Of a DNA stretch of 64,000 nt, positions 52,887 through 62,168 are shown one piece after another. The DNA comes from Halobellus limi. Its GTDB lineage: Archaea; Halobacteriota; Halobacteria; Halobacteriales; Haloferacaceae. The stretch's first letter is position 1. Each line of letters begins with the position of its first letter. The stretch is taken from contig NZ_CP031311.1 of NCBI RefSeq assembly GCF_004799685.1, forward strand, positions 248,001 through 312,000. Reading direction: 5' to 3'. The notes beneath the pieces were generated by a model, which was given only the letters and a program-made list of their open reading frames with translations, searched no databases and had not been told where the DNA came from. The position numbers and the translations under genes are program-made.

Positions 52887-53339
52887 ATGACCGCGACTCC
52901 CGACGCGCACGTCACCGTAGACGGCGAGAGCTCCGTCAGGATCCCCGTCCCGCTCCCGGCGGACCACGGCCACGAGACGGCGACCGTCGAGGGGGCGTTC
53001 CGGTGTTCGACGGGCGACCTCATCGCGGAGGAATGGACCGGCCTCGCGGTCGACGCGCTGTTGCTCGACGCCGACGCACCCGACGAGACCACGCACGTCC
53101 AGGTGGCGGGCGAAGACGGGTTCACCGTCTGCGTTCCGGTCGGTGCCGCGCTCGACGGCGTGCTGAGCTTCGCGGAGTCCGGTGAGAGCGTCGAGTCCGA
53201 TCCGCGGTTCGCCGCTCCCGGGGTCTCCGGCACGCGCACCGTGAAGGGCGTCCGGCGAGTCCGACCGATCACGCTCGATCCGAGCGAGCACCCCGAAGAG
53301 CGGGAGGAACTCAACCCCGCCGAGAGCGACGACGAGTAG
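52887..53339 (+). CDS. small molybdopterin-oxidoreductase-fold protein
   Basis: A 150-residue protein that reads like a reduced sulfite-oxidase core: GAFRCSTGDLIAEEWTGLAVDALLL contains the equivalent of the molybdenum-binding Cys, then a DGFTVCVPVGAALDGVL strand, and an end like VKGVRRVRPITL. There are no membrane helices and no dimerisation domain. It may bind molybdopterin or be a decayed relative; the acidic tail (EEREELNPAESDDE) is typical halophilic. It is divergent from the CopG operon. Confidence 0.6.
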   Translation: MTATPDAHVTVDGESSVRIPVPLPADHGHETATVEGAFRCSTGDLIAEEWTGLAVDALLLDADAPDETTHVQVAGEDGFTVCVPVGAALDGVLSFAESGESVESDPRFAAPGVSGTRTVKGVRRVRPITLDPSEHPEEREELNPAESDDE

Positions 53340-53492
53340 CGTCGGCCGGGAAGGCCCGTATATTCGCCAGAGAATACCCAACTACTACGCGGCGCGGATC
53401 CGGTTCGGACGAGACCTGCGTCGTTCCGGGACCGTGTCCGCCGTTCGAAACGTCGGGGCAGCGTTTTGTACCGCGCCGTAGTTCGCGACCGT

Positions 53493-54098
53493 ATGGCACG
53501 CGTCGACCTCCTCGATCCGAACGAGTCAGACGACCCGGACGTCCGCGAGTTCGCCCCGAAAGTGACCGCTCCCGACGGATCGGTCGGCAAGCACTTCCAG
53601 GCGGAGACGCACTTCCCGGAGGTGATGATGAAGGTGTACGAGGCGCGTCTCGACCTCGCACGGAAGGGCGACCTCGGCACCGAACTGTTCACGAAACTCG
53701 CCGTCGCGGTCTCGATGGCGAACGAGTGCAAGTACTGCACCGGGGCCTACGCCAAGCAGCTGTCTCCGCGCCTCGGCGGCGACGAGGCGACCCGGGAGTG
53801 GCAACTCGCGCTCGCGAGCGGCGACCTCGACGGCGACGAGGCGCTCGTGATCGACTTCGCGCTCGACGCGCTCGACGACCCCGCCGCGGTGACCGACGAG
53901 GACTTCGAGACGCTCCGTGAGGCGTGTGGGTTCACGGACGAGACGTTCGTCGAACTGCTCTACGCCGTCAACATCGTCTCGGGGTACAACCGGGTGACGA
54001 TGGCGACGGACCTCGGATACGACCACGACTACCCGGAGGAGTGGGCCGATCCGGACTCCTACCCTGCCGGGTTCCGGAGGTCGGCGTGGCCGTCGTAG
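53493..54098 (+). CDS. AhpD-like carboxymuconolactone-decarboxylase-family protein
   Basis: A 201-residue all-helical protein with the AhpD/CMD redox motif NECKYCTGAYAKQL (CxxC followed by a His-like region). Such proteins reduce peroxides or act as disulfide redox partners; the exact partner here is unknown. Start MARVDLLDPNESDDP is chosen because the nine in-frame residues before it are unlike the family. It converges with the TatC fusion gene, 2 nt apart. Confidence 0.85.
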   Translation: MARVDLLDPNESDDPDVREFAPKVTAPDGSVGKHFQAETHFPEVMMKVYEARLDLARKGDLGTELFTKLAVAVSMANECKYCTGAYAKQLSPRLGGDEATREWQLALASGDLDGDEALVIDFALDALDDPAAVTDEDFETLREACGFTDETFVELLYAVNIVSGYNRVTMATDLGYDHDYPEEWADPDSYPAGFRRSAWPS

Positions 54099-54100
54099 CC

Positions 54101-56320
54101 TCAGGCGTCCACGCTTCGTGGCGGCGCCAGATCGCGCCGCCCGCCGAGCGTGACGACGAACAGCACCCCGAGGCCGATCCCGTAGGCGGCCATCAGCGGG
54201 ATCGTCACGAGGAACATCGTGAGGACGTCCGCCGGCGTGAAGAGCGCCGCGAAGGCGAGGACGCCGACGGTCACCTCGCGCCAGCGGCCTCGCATCGACC
54301 GGTAGCTCACGCCCGCGCTGTTGAGCAGGATCATCAGGATCGGCACGTCGGCGAGGATCCCGATACCGGCCGTGGTGAAGAAGATGAGCCAGAAGAAGTT
54401 GGTGATGCGGTAGGCGATCACCATGTTCGCCTGGACGGCGTCGTTGACCAGCCAGGAGATGATGCCCGGGGCGATCGTGGAGTAGCCGAGCGCGAACCCG
54501 CCGATCAGGCCGGCCGCCAGCGCCCCGGTCCACAGGAAGACCGCACGCTGGCGCTGGCGGATGATGTTCCGTTCGCGGAGGGCGGGCCACGCGTAGTAAG
54601 CGAGCACCGGGGCAGTCACGATGCCGGCGACGATCGTCGAGAACTTCACCTCGAACACCAGCGCCTCCATCGGGTGGAGGGCGACGACGTTGAGCACCTC
54701 CTCGGGGGTCACCTGCGCCGGAAGCCGACTGAGGAAGTCCTCGTAGACCCGCTTGATTCCCCCGGTGTAGAGCCACCCGAACGTCCCGGCGAGCACGAGC
54801 ATGAACAGCCCCACGATGCGGAACGCCCGCGAGGTGATCGAATCGAGGATGAACGCGATGTCGGTGTAGTAGCCCTCGAACTCGCTCTCGTCACCGTCCG
54901 CGGCGTCGGAATCGCCGCCGGACTCCTCGTCGTCACCGAACTCGTCGAAGAACGTGCTGCTGGCGCGTGAGAACCGGTCGCCGATCGATCCGCCCGACTC
55001 GGCGGCCGTCGCCGCTTCCGACTCGGCCGGGGCGGCCGCTCCGTCGGTCCCATCGCCGCCGCTGTCGCCGTCCTCGTCGAAACGGTCGATGATGGCCTGC
55101 GCCTTCGCCCGCTCGCCTGCGTCGAGCGCGTCGCCGGCGGCGGCCATCGCCTCGTCCTCGCTGAGCGCGCCGAACACCTCCGGCGGCGCGGCGCGGACCC
55201 CGTCGGCGTCGAGGTCCGCGAGGTCGATCTTGCTCGGGTCGCCGACGCCCGCCTCGACGACCGCGAGGTCGTCGAGGTCGTGGTAGACGAAGTAGCCGAC
55301 GGCGACGATCGCGGCGGCGACGCCCGCCAGGAGCACGTAGCCCCCGAGCAGGGCGGTCGACGACGGCGCGAGGATCACGTAGTCGCTGCCGATGGCGGCG
55401 AGGCCGTCGTTGACGTAGCCGACGCCCCCGCGCTCGAAGAACGCGTAGACGAGGAGGGCACCGACGACGCCGACGCCGGCGATGACGTTCCAGTGCGCCC
55501 GGACGCTGGCGGCGACGTCCATCTTCTCGCTCCCGCGCCGCGCGGTCGTGACGATCTTCGCGAGGTAGAGGCTGACGCCGTACAGCGCGAGGACGGGTAT
55601 CGCCCACATAATCTGCGTGAACGGGTCCGGCGGCGTGAACAGCGCCCCGACGGCGAAGACGCCGACGGCGGCGTGACGCCACTTGTCGCGGAAGGTCTCG
55701 TAGGGGACGATCTCGGCGTAGGAGAGCCCGGTCATCGCGAGCGGTAACTGGCTCGCGAGGCCGAAGGAGGCGGTGAGCAGGAAGATGAACTGCGCCCACT
55801 TGACGATCGAGTACGTCGGCGAGAAGCCGGCGGCGATGGCGTTCTGCGCGAGGAACGCGAACGTGAACGGGAAGAAGACGAAGTAGCCGTAGGCGACGCC
55901 GAGGACGAAGAGCGTCACCATCCCGAGGAAGATGAGCACGAGCTGCCAGACGGGAACCGGCGAGGAGGGCCACAGCCCGCGCTCGACGAGGGCGTCGCGG
56001 GAGAAATAGAGGAACACGGGGAGCGCGAGGACGACGCCGACGACGAGGCCGATCTTCGCCTGCAGGAGGATCACGTCGAACGGCGTCTGGGCGATGATCG
56101 AGACGTCGCCGCTGACTCCCGCGGACATCTGCGCTCTCGTGACGCGCTTCAGGAAGTCCCAGACGTAGAGCCGGAGGGCGTAGAACGTCCCGAGAAAGCC
56201 GATCAGGAAGAAGATGAAGACCTTCTGCAGGTCCTTTTGCGCGGCTCGAAGCATCGCGCCGGCGGTCTCCCGTCCGGCGTCGAGTGTCGCTCTCGTGTCC
56301 TCGTCGAGCGCGCTGGACAT
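54101..56320 (-). CDS. tatC: fused tandem TatC translocase
   Basis: A 739-residue protein with two complete six-helix TatC units (about 22-280 and 505-730) joined by a membrane-spanning linker pair and a long acidic cytoplasmic stretch (about 330-500). TatC binds twin-arginine signal peptides and recruits TatA. Haloarchaea depend on Tat for most export and are known to carry such a double TatC (TatCt). The ATG at 56320 is chosen; ten further upstream residues are unlike TatC. It is divergent from the second TatC. Confidence 0.92.
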   Translation of the reverse strand: MSSALDEDTRATLDAGRETAGAMLRAAQKDLQKVFIFFLIGFLGTFYALRLYVWDFLKRVTRAQMSAGVSGDVSIIAQTPFDVILLQAKIGLVVGVVLALPVFLYFSRDALVERGLWPSSPVPVWQLVLIFLGMVTLFVLGVAYGYFVFFPFTFAFLAQNAIAAGFSPTYSIVKWAQFIFLLTASFGLASQLPLAMTGLSYAEIVPYETFRDKWRHAAVGVFAVGALFTPPDPFTQIMWAIPVLALYGVSLYLAKIVTTARRGSEKMDVAASVRAHWNVIAGVGVVGALLVYAFFERGGVGYVNDGLAAIGSDYVILAPSSTALLGGYVLLAGVAAAIVAVGYFVYHDLDDLAVVEAGVGDPSKIDLADLDADGVRAAPPEVFGALSEDEAMAAAGDALDAGERAKAQAIIDRFDEDGDSGGDGTDGAAAPAESEAATAAESGGSIGDRFSRASSTFFDEFGDDEESGGDSDAADGDESEFEGYYTDIAFILDSITSRAFRIVGLFMLVLAGTFGWLYTGGIKRVYEDFLSRLPAQVTPEEVLNVVALHPMEALVFEVKFSTIVAGIVTAPVLAYYAWPALRERNIIRQRQRAVFLWTGALAAGLIGGFALGYSTIAPGIISWLVNDAVQANMVIAYRITNFFWLIFFTTAGIGILADVPILMILLNSAGVSYRSMRGRWREVTVGVLAFAALFTPADVLTMFLVTIPLMAAYGIGLGVLFVVTLGGRRDLAPPRSVDA

Positions 56321-56343
56321 ACCCGAAGAGAACCGACTCGCAG

Positions 56344-56352
56344 TTATCAATC
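56344..56352 (-). promoter_or_regulatory. TATA-like element of the fused tatC
   Basis: The AT-rich word TTATCAATC (plus strand, 56344-56352) lies about 24 nt upstream of the minus-strand ATG at 56320 and is the best candidate promoter for the fused tatC. Confidence 0.4.
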
Positions 56353-56400
56353 TTTTCGAGTCCCGCGCCGGGATCGGCGTCGAGACGATGCGGAAAGGCC

Positions 56401-56406
56401 TATAAG
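56401..56406 (+). promoter_or_regulatory. TATA box of the single-domain tatC
   Basis: TATAAG ends 25 nt before the ATG at 56431, leaderless spacing. The divergent fused tatC shares this 110-nt intergenic region, so both translocase genes may be co-regulated. Confidence 0.55.
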
Positions 56407-56430
56407 ATCCGGGCGGCGAAACTCTGGTGA

Positions 56431-58560
56431 ATGGCCGACGATTCGGAGGACGGGGACCGGACGCCCGAAGACGACGCGACGGCGTCCCGGGAGGACGAAT
56501 CCGCCGGCGGCGACACGACGACGGAGCGCTCCGCCAGCGACGAGTCCGAGGAACCCGTCGGTTCCGAGGTCGTTGGCGACACCCCCGCTTCCGACGTCGA
56601 GGCAGACGACACTCCCGCTTCCGACGTCGAGGCCGACGATACTCCCGCTTCCGACACTGAGACCGGCGACGACGAATCCCTCGCCTCGTCGGACGCGAAC
56701 GACGGGGAGTCCGGTGCGAGCGGCGAACCGGACGAGACGAGCGAACGACCGGACGAGGAAGGCGACGGATCGCCGGAGACGGACGAAAGTCCCGCGGACG
56801 AGACCGACGCGTCGCCGGACGCTGACGGGGAACCGAGCGAGTCGGAGTCCGACGATGAACCGGACGGTTCAGAGCCCGAGGCCGAATCGGACGGTTCAGA
56901 CGACGACCTCCCGGCGTCCGGGGACCCGACGGCCGGCTGGGACCTGTCGGTGGGAGAAAACGTCGCCGACGATCTCGATTCCGAATCCGAGTCCGCCGGT
57001 TCGCCCGACGACGCGGCCGACTCGCCCGACAAAGAGGCGGATTCGACCGACGAAGCGGCCGGTGGGGCGTCCGAACCGGCCGACGACGGGGGCGACGATG
57101 ACGCCACCGCCCCCGACGACGAATCGGACTCGCGCGTCGCCGGCGACGACACCGACGAACTCTGGCCCGACTCGCGGACGGAGATCCCCGAGGGGTCCGC
57201 CGCCGACGCGGCGACCGGGACGGACGGCGGCGCGCCCGCGGCCGCTGACGCCGCCGGCGACACGGCGGGCGGAACCGCCGCTTCGGACCCGCTCGTCGAC
57301 GACGGGATGCTCTCTGACGGCCCCGAGAGCGACGAGGAGATGCCGCTCGCGGACCACATCGAGGAGATGGTCCGCCGGCTGGCGGTCGTCCTCGGCATCG
57401 GCGGCATCGTCACGCTCCTCCTCTATCCCGGTGCCGACCTCGTGAACTCGGCGTTCGGCCTCGAACTCGTCAGTTCCACGGAGGTCATCGACTTCCTCTG
57501 GAACAAGCACATCCCCGGTGCACCGGAGATGGTCGACCGCCGACCGCGGGTCTACGGCCCGCTGGAACTACTCCTCACGGAGCTGAAGGTCGCCGCGCTC
57601 GGCGGCCTGGTGATCGGACTGCCGGCGTTCGTCTACGAGACCTACCTGTTCATGCGGCCGGGGCTGTACCCGAAGGAACGTCGCTACTACCTCGCGGCGG
57701 TCCCGACGAGTCTCATCCTCGCGTTCGTGGGCATCTCTTTCGCGCACTTCATCGTCCTGCCGGCCATCTTCGCGTACTTCACTTCTTATACCACCGGGAC
57801 GGCGGTCGTGGCGTTCGGCCTCAAGGAGACGTTCAACCTGATCCTCATCCTGATGGGCTACAACGCCATCATCTTCCAGATCCCGCTTTTCGTGATGCTG
57901 GCGATTATGATGAACCTCGTCACCCGCGTGTGGATGGAGGACCGCCGGCTGCTCTTCTGGGGGACGTTCCTGGGGCTCGCCTTCCTCGTCAGCCCCGACC
58001 CGACGGGGATGGCCCCGATCATCATCGGCGCGACGATGATCGCGCTGTTCGAGGGGACGCTGTTCGCGCTGCGGTGGACCGCGAGGGGGTCGCTGGTCCC
58101 CACCGCCGAGGAACTGGCGGCCCGCCGTCCCCTGGCCGCCGTGCTCGCGGCGCTCGTCGGCTACCTCCTCAGTCCCCTGCCGGTCCCGACGGGCTATTAC
58201 GACCTCCTCCCCTCGGCGGTCGTCGAGACGCTCGCGGCCAACGGCCTCGCGGTGTACACGCCGCTGATCATCGCGGGCGCCCTCGTCGGTGTGTTCGAAC
58301 TCGCGTCGTTCCTCCTGCGCCGCTACGGCCGCTCGCGTCGGATGCTGCGGGCCCGCCTCGCCCTCGACAGCGCCCGCCGTCCGGTTTGGCTGATCGCCGT
58401 CGTCGCGGGCTATCTCGGCAGCCCCGACCCGGCCGTCCTCCGGTGGGCCACTGCGCTGAATCTCCACCCGGCGCTGGCCGGCGGAATCGCGGTCGGGCTG
58501 GTGGTCGGCTACGAGGCGCTTCGCCTCCTGCTCGCGTCCCGCGAGGATCGTGCCGCCTGA
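56431..58560 (+). CDS. tatC: TatC with a long acidic N-terminal extension
   Basis: A 709-residue TatC (TatCo type). Residues 1-295 are an extremely acidic, Ser/Asp/Glu-rich extension with a repeated ASDVEADDTP unit; the TatC fold starts at about residue 305 (LADHIEEMVRRLAVVLGIGG), includes KEETFNL-like VAFGLKETFNLILILMG, and runs to about 560. A further C-terminal helical set (580-705) is extra. The acidic head should be cytoplasmic. It is divergent from the fused tatC. Confidence 0.9.
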   Translation: MADDSEDGDRTPEDDATASREDESAGGDTTTERSASDESEEPVGSEVVGDTPASDVEADDTPASDVEADDTPASDTETGDDESLASSDANDGESGASGEPDETSERPDEEGDGSPETDESPADETDASPDADGEPSESESDDEPDGSEPEAESDGSDDDLPASGDPTAGWDLSVGENVADDLDSESESAGSPDDAADSPDKEADSTDEAAGGASEPADDGGDDDATAPDDESDSRVAGDDTDELWPDSRTEIPEGSAADAATGTDGGAPAAADAAGDTAGGTAASDPLVDDGMLSDGPESDEEMPLADHIEEMVRRLAVVLGIGGIVTLLLYPGADLVNSAFGLELVSSTEVIDFLWNKHIPGAPEMVDRRPRVYGPLELLLTELKVAALGGLVIGLPAFVYETYLFMRPGLYPKERRYYLAAVPTSLILAFVGISFAHFIVLPAIFAYFTSYTTGTAVVAFGLKETFNLILILMGYNAIIFQIPLFVMLAIMMNLVTRVWMEDRRLLFWGTFLGLAFLVSPDPTGMAPIIIGATMIALFEGTLFALRWTARGSLVPTAEELAARRPLAAVLAALVGYLLSPLPVPTGYYDLLPSAVVETLAANGLAVYTPLIIAGALVGVFELASFLLRRYGRSRRMLRARLALDSARRPVWLIAVVAGYLGSPDPAVLRWATALNLHPALAGGIAVGLVVGYEALRLLLASREDRAA
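56578..56654 (+). repeat. repeat unit in the TatC acidic extension
   Basis: The unit CCCGCTTCCGACGTCGAGGC and its near copies recur three times between about 56582 and 56660 with a period of 30 nt (10 codons), encoding the TPASDVEADD repeat. Recent expansion is likely. Confidence 0.75.
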
Positions 58561-58652
58561 ACCCTCGGCTGTCTCTCTGAACCCTCCCGGACAGCCGGAA
58601 TCGGAGTCACGACGCTGCGACCACCGGCCACCGACGCGGCTTCATACTGACT

Positions 58653-58714
58653 GCTGTAACCGTTTATCGGTGCTCACCACGCCCGGTGCGGTGAGCACCG
58701 GTAAGGACTACAGC
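58653..58714 (+). terminator. long hairpin between convergent tatC and larE
   Basis: Arms CGGTGCTCACC (58668-58678) and GGTGAGCACCG (58690-58700) pair perfectly over 11 bp around an 11-nt loop. An outer GCTGTA (58653-58658) pairs with TACAGC (58709-58714). The element lies between two convergent genes, fitting a bidirectional terminator or a transcript end. There is no run of T typical of archaeal termination. Confidence 0.6.
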
Positions 58715-58722
58715 CGCCAGTA

Positions 58723-59664
58723 TCACTCGCTGGCGGTCGGGTACTCCGCCGAGAACACGTCTTCGACGAGCGGTTCGTCGTCGTCGCTTCCGCTCGCCTC
58801 GCTATCTCCCTCCGCCTCGTCCCCGCCGTCGCTCGGACTGACACTGCCGGTCTGATACCCGTGCAGATCCAGCGTCACGTGCTCGAAGCCGAGGTCCGCG
58901 AGGTGCTCGCGCACGGCGACGGCGAAGTCGTGATTCAGGGCGGCCTCCAGCTCCTCGCTCGCGATCTCGATGCGGGCGAGGCCGTCGTGATCGCGGACGC
59001 GGAACTGCGAGAAGCCCCACTCTCGGAGCACGCGCTCGGCCTTCTCGACGCGCGAGAGTCGCTCTGTCGTCACTTCCAGTCCCGTCGGGATCCGCGAGGA
59101 GAGACACGCCATCGAGGGCTTGTCCGCGACAGAGAGATCGAAGGCGTCGGCGATTTCTCTGACCTCCTCCTTCCCGATTCCCGCTTCCAAAAGCGGCGAG
59201 CGGACGTCTAATTCCTCGACGGCGCGGAGCCCCGGGCGGTGTCCCTCGCCCGGATCGGAGGCGTTGGTCCCGTCGCAGACCGTGCCGATTCCCAGCTCCC
59301 GCGCCGCCTCGTACATCCGGCCGAGGCGCATCGTTCGGCAGTGATAGCACCGGTCACCATCGTTCTCGACGAAGTCGGGGTTGTCGAGCTCGGAGAACTC
59401 GACGATCTCGTGGCGGATCCCGATCTCCGCCGCGACCCGACGGGCGTCGTCGAGTTCGGCCGCCGGCAGCGTCTCCGACTTGGCCGTGCACGCGACGGCG
59501 TCGTCGCCGAGGGCCTCGTGTGCCAGCGCGGCGACGACCGAGGAGTCGACGCCGCCGGAGAAGGCGACGAGAACGCCGTCACACTCCGAGAGCGAGTCGC
59601 GGACGGCGGCGGCCTTCCCCGTCGCGTCCTCCGCGACCGGTTCCGGGTCCGTCTGGGTTGCCAT
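58723..59664 (-). CDS. larE: LarE-like ATP-dependent sacrificial sulfur transferase
   Basis: A 313-residue PP-loop enzyme. SGGVDSSVVA at residues 36-45 is the ATP pyrophosphatase loop. LarE makes the thiocarboxylate groups of the lactate-racemase nickel-pincer cofactor. Two forms exist: one sacrifices a single Cys, the other carries a [4Fe-4S] cluster on three Cys. Here C106, C109 (DRCYHCR) and C187 (SMACLSSR) favour the cluster form. No larA, larB or larC is nearby. The tail after residue 275 is acidic and disordered. Confidence 0.87.
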   Translation of the reverse strand: MATQTDPEPVAEDATGKAAAVRDSLSECDGVLVAFSGGVDSSVVAALAHEALGDDAVACTAKSETLPAAELDDARRVAAEIGIRHEIVEFSELDNPDFVENDGDRCYHCRTMRLGRMYEAARELGIGTVCDGTNASDPGEGHRPGLRAVEELDVRSPLLEAGIGKEEVREIADAFDLSVADKPSMACLSSRIPTGLEVTTERLSRVEKAERVLREWGFSQFRVRDHDGLARIEIASEELEAALNHDFAVAVREHLADLGFEHVTLDLHGYQTGSVSPSDGGDEAEGDSEASGSDDDEPLVEDVFSAEYPTASE

Positions 59665-59946
59665 ACCCGACGTATCCGGTGCAGCGGCAAAAACACGTTG
59701 TCGTCGGCCGCGGTACTGTTTAGTTAAGATTGAAATCACCGAGAAAGGTACGAAGAAGGCTTCCATTCCCGCCCGGTAGCGGGTCTTCGGCCGCAATCGC
59801 GTAACTAATCACGGCCTCGGCCGCGGACCGACCCGAGATCGCCGGTCCAGTTCCGCGGGGCACACGACGGGATGACGATGTTGTCCGGAACCGTGGCCCG
59901 ATCGGACCCGTAACGTTTTGTCGGATCGGGAGCGAAGCCAGTCCGA
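59665..59946 (+). other. 282-nt divergent region between larE and the MutS-like gene
   Basis: Contains AT-rich words near 59715-59735 (TACTGTTTAGTTAAG) that could serve as TATA elements on either strand, and short inverted repeats such as CCCGCccggtaGCGGG at about 59767-59782. No coding content was recognised. Confidence 0.4.
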
Positions 59947-61959
59947 ATGGAGTTCGAGGCCATCCCGGGCGTCGGCGAGAAGACGGCGGCGGCGCTGTCG
60001 GAACTCGACGACGCCGAACGGGCGCTCAGAGAGGGCGACGTCGCCACGTTGACGCGCGCCCCCGGCGTCTCGGAGGGGCGAGCGGCGGCCGTCGCGCGCG
60101 GGGCGATCCGCCGCCGACACGACGACGACGGCGACTTCCTCGCGACCGATCGGGCGCGGGAGGTGTACGAGGACGCGCTCGGCCTCTTACGCGAGCGGAC
60201 CGTCACCGACTACGCCGCGAAGCGGATCGCCACGTTCTACCCCACCGACTCGGCCTCGCGGATCGCGGAGGTCCGCGAGTTCGTCGAGCGCGCGACCGAC
60301 CGCGACCCCGACCCCGACGTCCTCGACGCGCTCTCGGGCGTCGAACCGCTCTCCCCGCCCGCCACGCGTCGAGTCCGCGACCGCTGTCTCGCCACCGCCG
60401 ACGCCGAGCGGTTCGCCGCGGCGGAGGAGGCGTTCCCCGAACTCTCGGTGGAGGTCGTCGAGGACGCCCGCGGGCTCGCGGAACTCGCCCGCTCGTACTC
60501 GACGGTCGTCGCGCTCGACGAGCAGTTCGCCGGGATCGACGTCGAGGGCGACGTCCGCGTGCGGCCCGACGCGATGGAGAGCCCCGACGAGATCGTCCCC
60601 GAGCGCGTCCTCGCGTTCTTCGCGGAGAACCGCTCGCGGGTCCTCGCGGCCGCGGCGGTGCACGAGGCCGCGGACCTGGACCCCCCCTGCGACCTCGACG
60701 CGCTGCGGGACGCGCTCGACCGCCTCGACGACGACGGGACCATCGTCGGCGACGCGGAACTCGACCGACTGGTGACGGCCGTCGACGACCTCGACGCGAC
60801 GGTCTCGACGGCCGAGTCCGTCGCCAACGACCGGCTCCGGGAGGCGATCCGCGAGCGCGACGTGACGATCGAGGGGACGGACTTCCTCTCTCTGGTCGAG
60901 CAGGGCGCGCGGGTCGACTCGCTGCTCGACCGGGAGCTGGAGGACGAGTACGACGACGCCGTCGCCGCCGCGCGCGAGCACCTCGTCGACGCGCTCGACC
61001 TCCGACCCGAGGAGGCGGACTTCGCAGAGCGGGCGTTTCCCGACGACCCGGCGTTTCCGGTCGAGCACGAGCCGTCGGTGATCTCGCGGCTCCGGACCGA
61101 ACTGAAAGCCGGTCGCGACCGCCGAGCCGCGCGGCTCAAGCGCGACCTCGCGGCGGACCTCTCGGCGCTCCGCGACCCGGTCGAGGAACTCGTCCGCGAG
61201 GCGCTCGAACTCGACGTCGAACTCGCGGTCGCGCGCTTCGCCGCGGACTTCGAGTGCACGCTGCCGTCGTTCGTCGATATCGACGGCGCGGACGTCACGG
61301 GGGAAGCGAGTCCCGAGAGCCACGGCTTCGCGATCGAGGGCGGCCGCTCGCCGCTCTTGGACGTCGACTTCGCCGACGTCGACCCCGTCGACTACCGGGT
61401 GTCGGGGGCGACGCTCCTCTCGGGCGTCAACTCCGGCGGGAAGACGTCGACGCTCGATCTGGTCGCGCTCGTCGTCGTCCTCGCGCAGATGGGGCTTCCG
61501 GTCCCCGCCGAGCGCGTCGAACTCGAACGCTTCTCGGAACTGCACTACTACGCGAAGACGCAGGGGACGCTCGACGCCGGCGCGTTCGAGAGCACGCTGC
61601 GGGACTTCCGCGCACTCGCCGACGGGGAGACGAACCGACTGGTCCTCGTCGACGAACTGGAGAGCATCACCGAACCCGGCGCGTCGGCGAAGATCGTCGC
61701 CGGAATCTTAGAAGCGCTCGACGAGCAGGCCGCGACGGCCGTCTTCGTCTCGCACCTCGCCGGCGAGATCCGCGAGGCCGCCGGCTTCGACGTCGCCGTC
61801 GACGGCATCGAGGCGCTGGGGCTCGAAGACGGCGAACTCGTCGTGAACCGCTCGCCGGTGAAGGACCACCTCGCGCGCTCGACGCCCGAACTCATCGTCG
61901 AGAAACTCGCCGACGACGACGGGTCGGGATTCTACGACCGACTCTTAGAGAAGTTCTGA
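59947..61959 (+). CDS. mutS5: MutS-like ATPase with N-terminal HhH (MutS5 group)
   Basis: A 670-residue protein. The N-terminal ~55 residues hold two helix-hairpin-helix motifs (IPGVGEKTAAALSEL; APGVSEGRAAAVARG). A long coiled/helical middle (about 60-470) takes the place of MutS domains III-IV. The C-terminal ATPase has Walker A SGVNSGGKTST and Walker B LVLVDELESI, then TAVFVSHL. There is no MutS mismatch-recognition domain I, so it belongs to MutS5-type proteins implicated in recombination or junction binding. The HhH head is an unusual addition. Confidence 0.85.
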   Translation: MEFEAIPGVGEKTAAALSELDDAERALREGDVATLTRAPGVSEGRAAAVARGAIRRRHDDDGDFLATDRAREVYEDALGLLRERTVTDYAAKRIATFYPTDSASRIAEVREFVERATDRDPDPDVLDALSGVEPLSPPATRRVRDRCLATADAERFAAAEEAFPELSVEVVEDARGLAELARSYSTVVALDEQFAGIDVEGDVRVRPDAMESPDEIVPERVLAFFAENRSRVLAAAAVHEAADLDPPCDLDALRDALDRLDDDGTIVGDAELDRLVTAVDDLDATVSTAESVANDRLREAIRERDVTIEGTDFLSLVEQGARVDSLLDRELEDEYDDAVAAAREHLVDALDLRPEEADFAERAFPDDPAFPVEHEPSVISRLRTELKAGRDRRAARLKRDLAADLSALRDPVEELVREALELDVELAVARFAADFECTLPSFVDIDGADVTGEASPESHGFAIEGGRSPLLDVDFADVDPVDYRVSGATLLSGVNSGGKTSTLDLVALVVVLAQMGLPVPAERVELERFSELHYYAKTQGTLDAGAFESTLRDFRALADGETNRLVLVDELESITEPGASAKIVAGILEALDEQAATAVFVSHLAGEIREAAGFDVAVDGIEALGLEDGELVVNRSPVKDHLARSTPELIVEKLADDDGSGFYDRLLEKF

Positions 61960-62168
61960 GGGCGGTCGACTGCGTCGCTCTCGTGGTTCGCGTCCTCTCG
62001 GTTTCGAGGGGTGATCGGGAGTATCGTAGCCAACCGGCGGTCCACGGACCCTCGGCCGGCCGCGGTCATCGATTCGCGTGAAACCGAATCTGTGGACCTC
62101 GCCGACGATCCCTCGGAGATCCCGAAAACATACGGACCGCGGTTCGCATAGTCCTCCGTGACTCCGCT

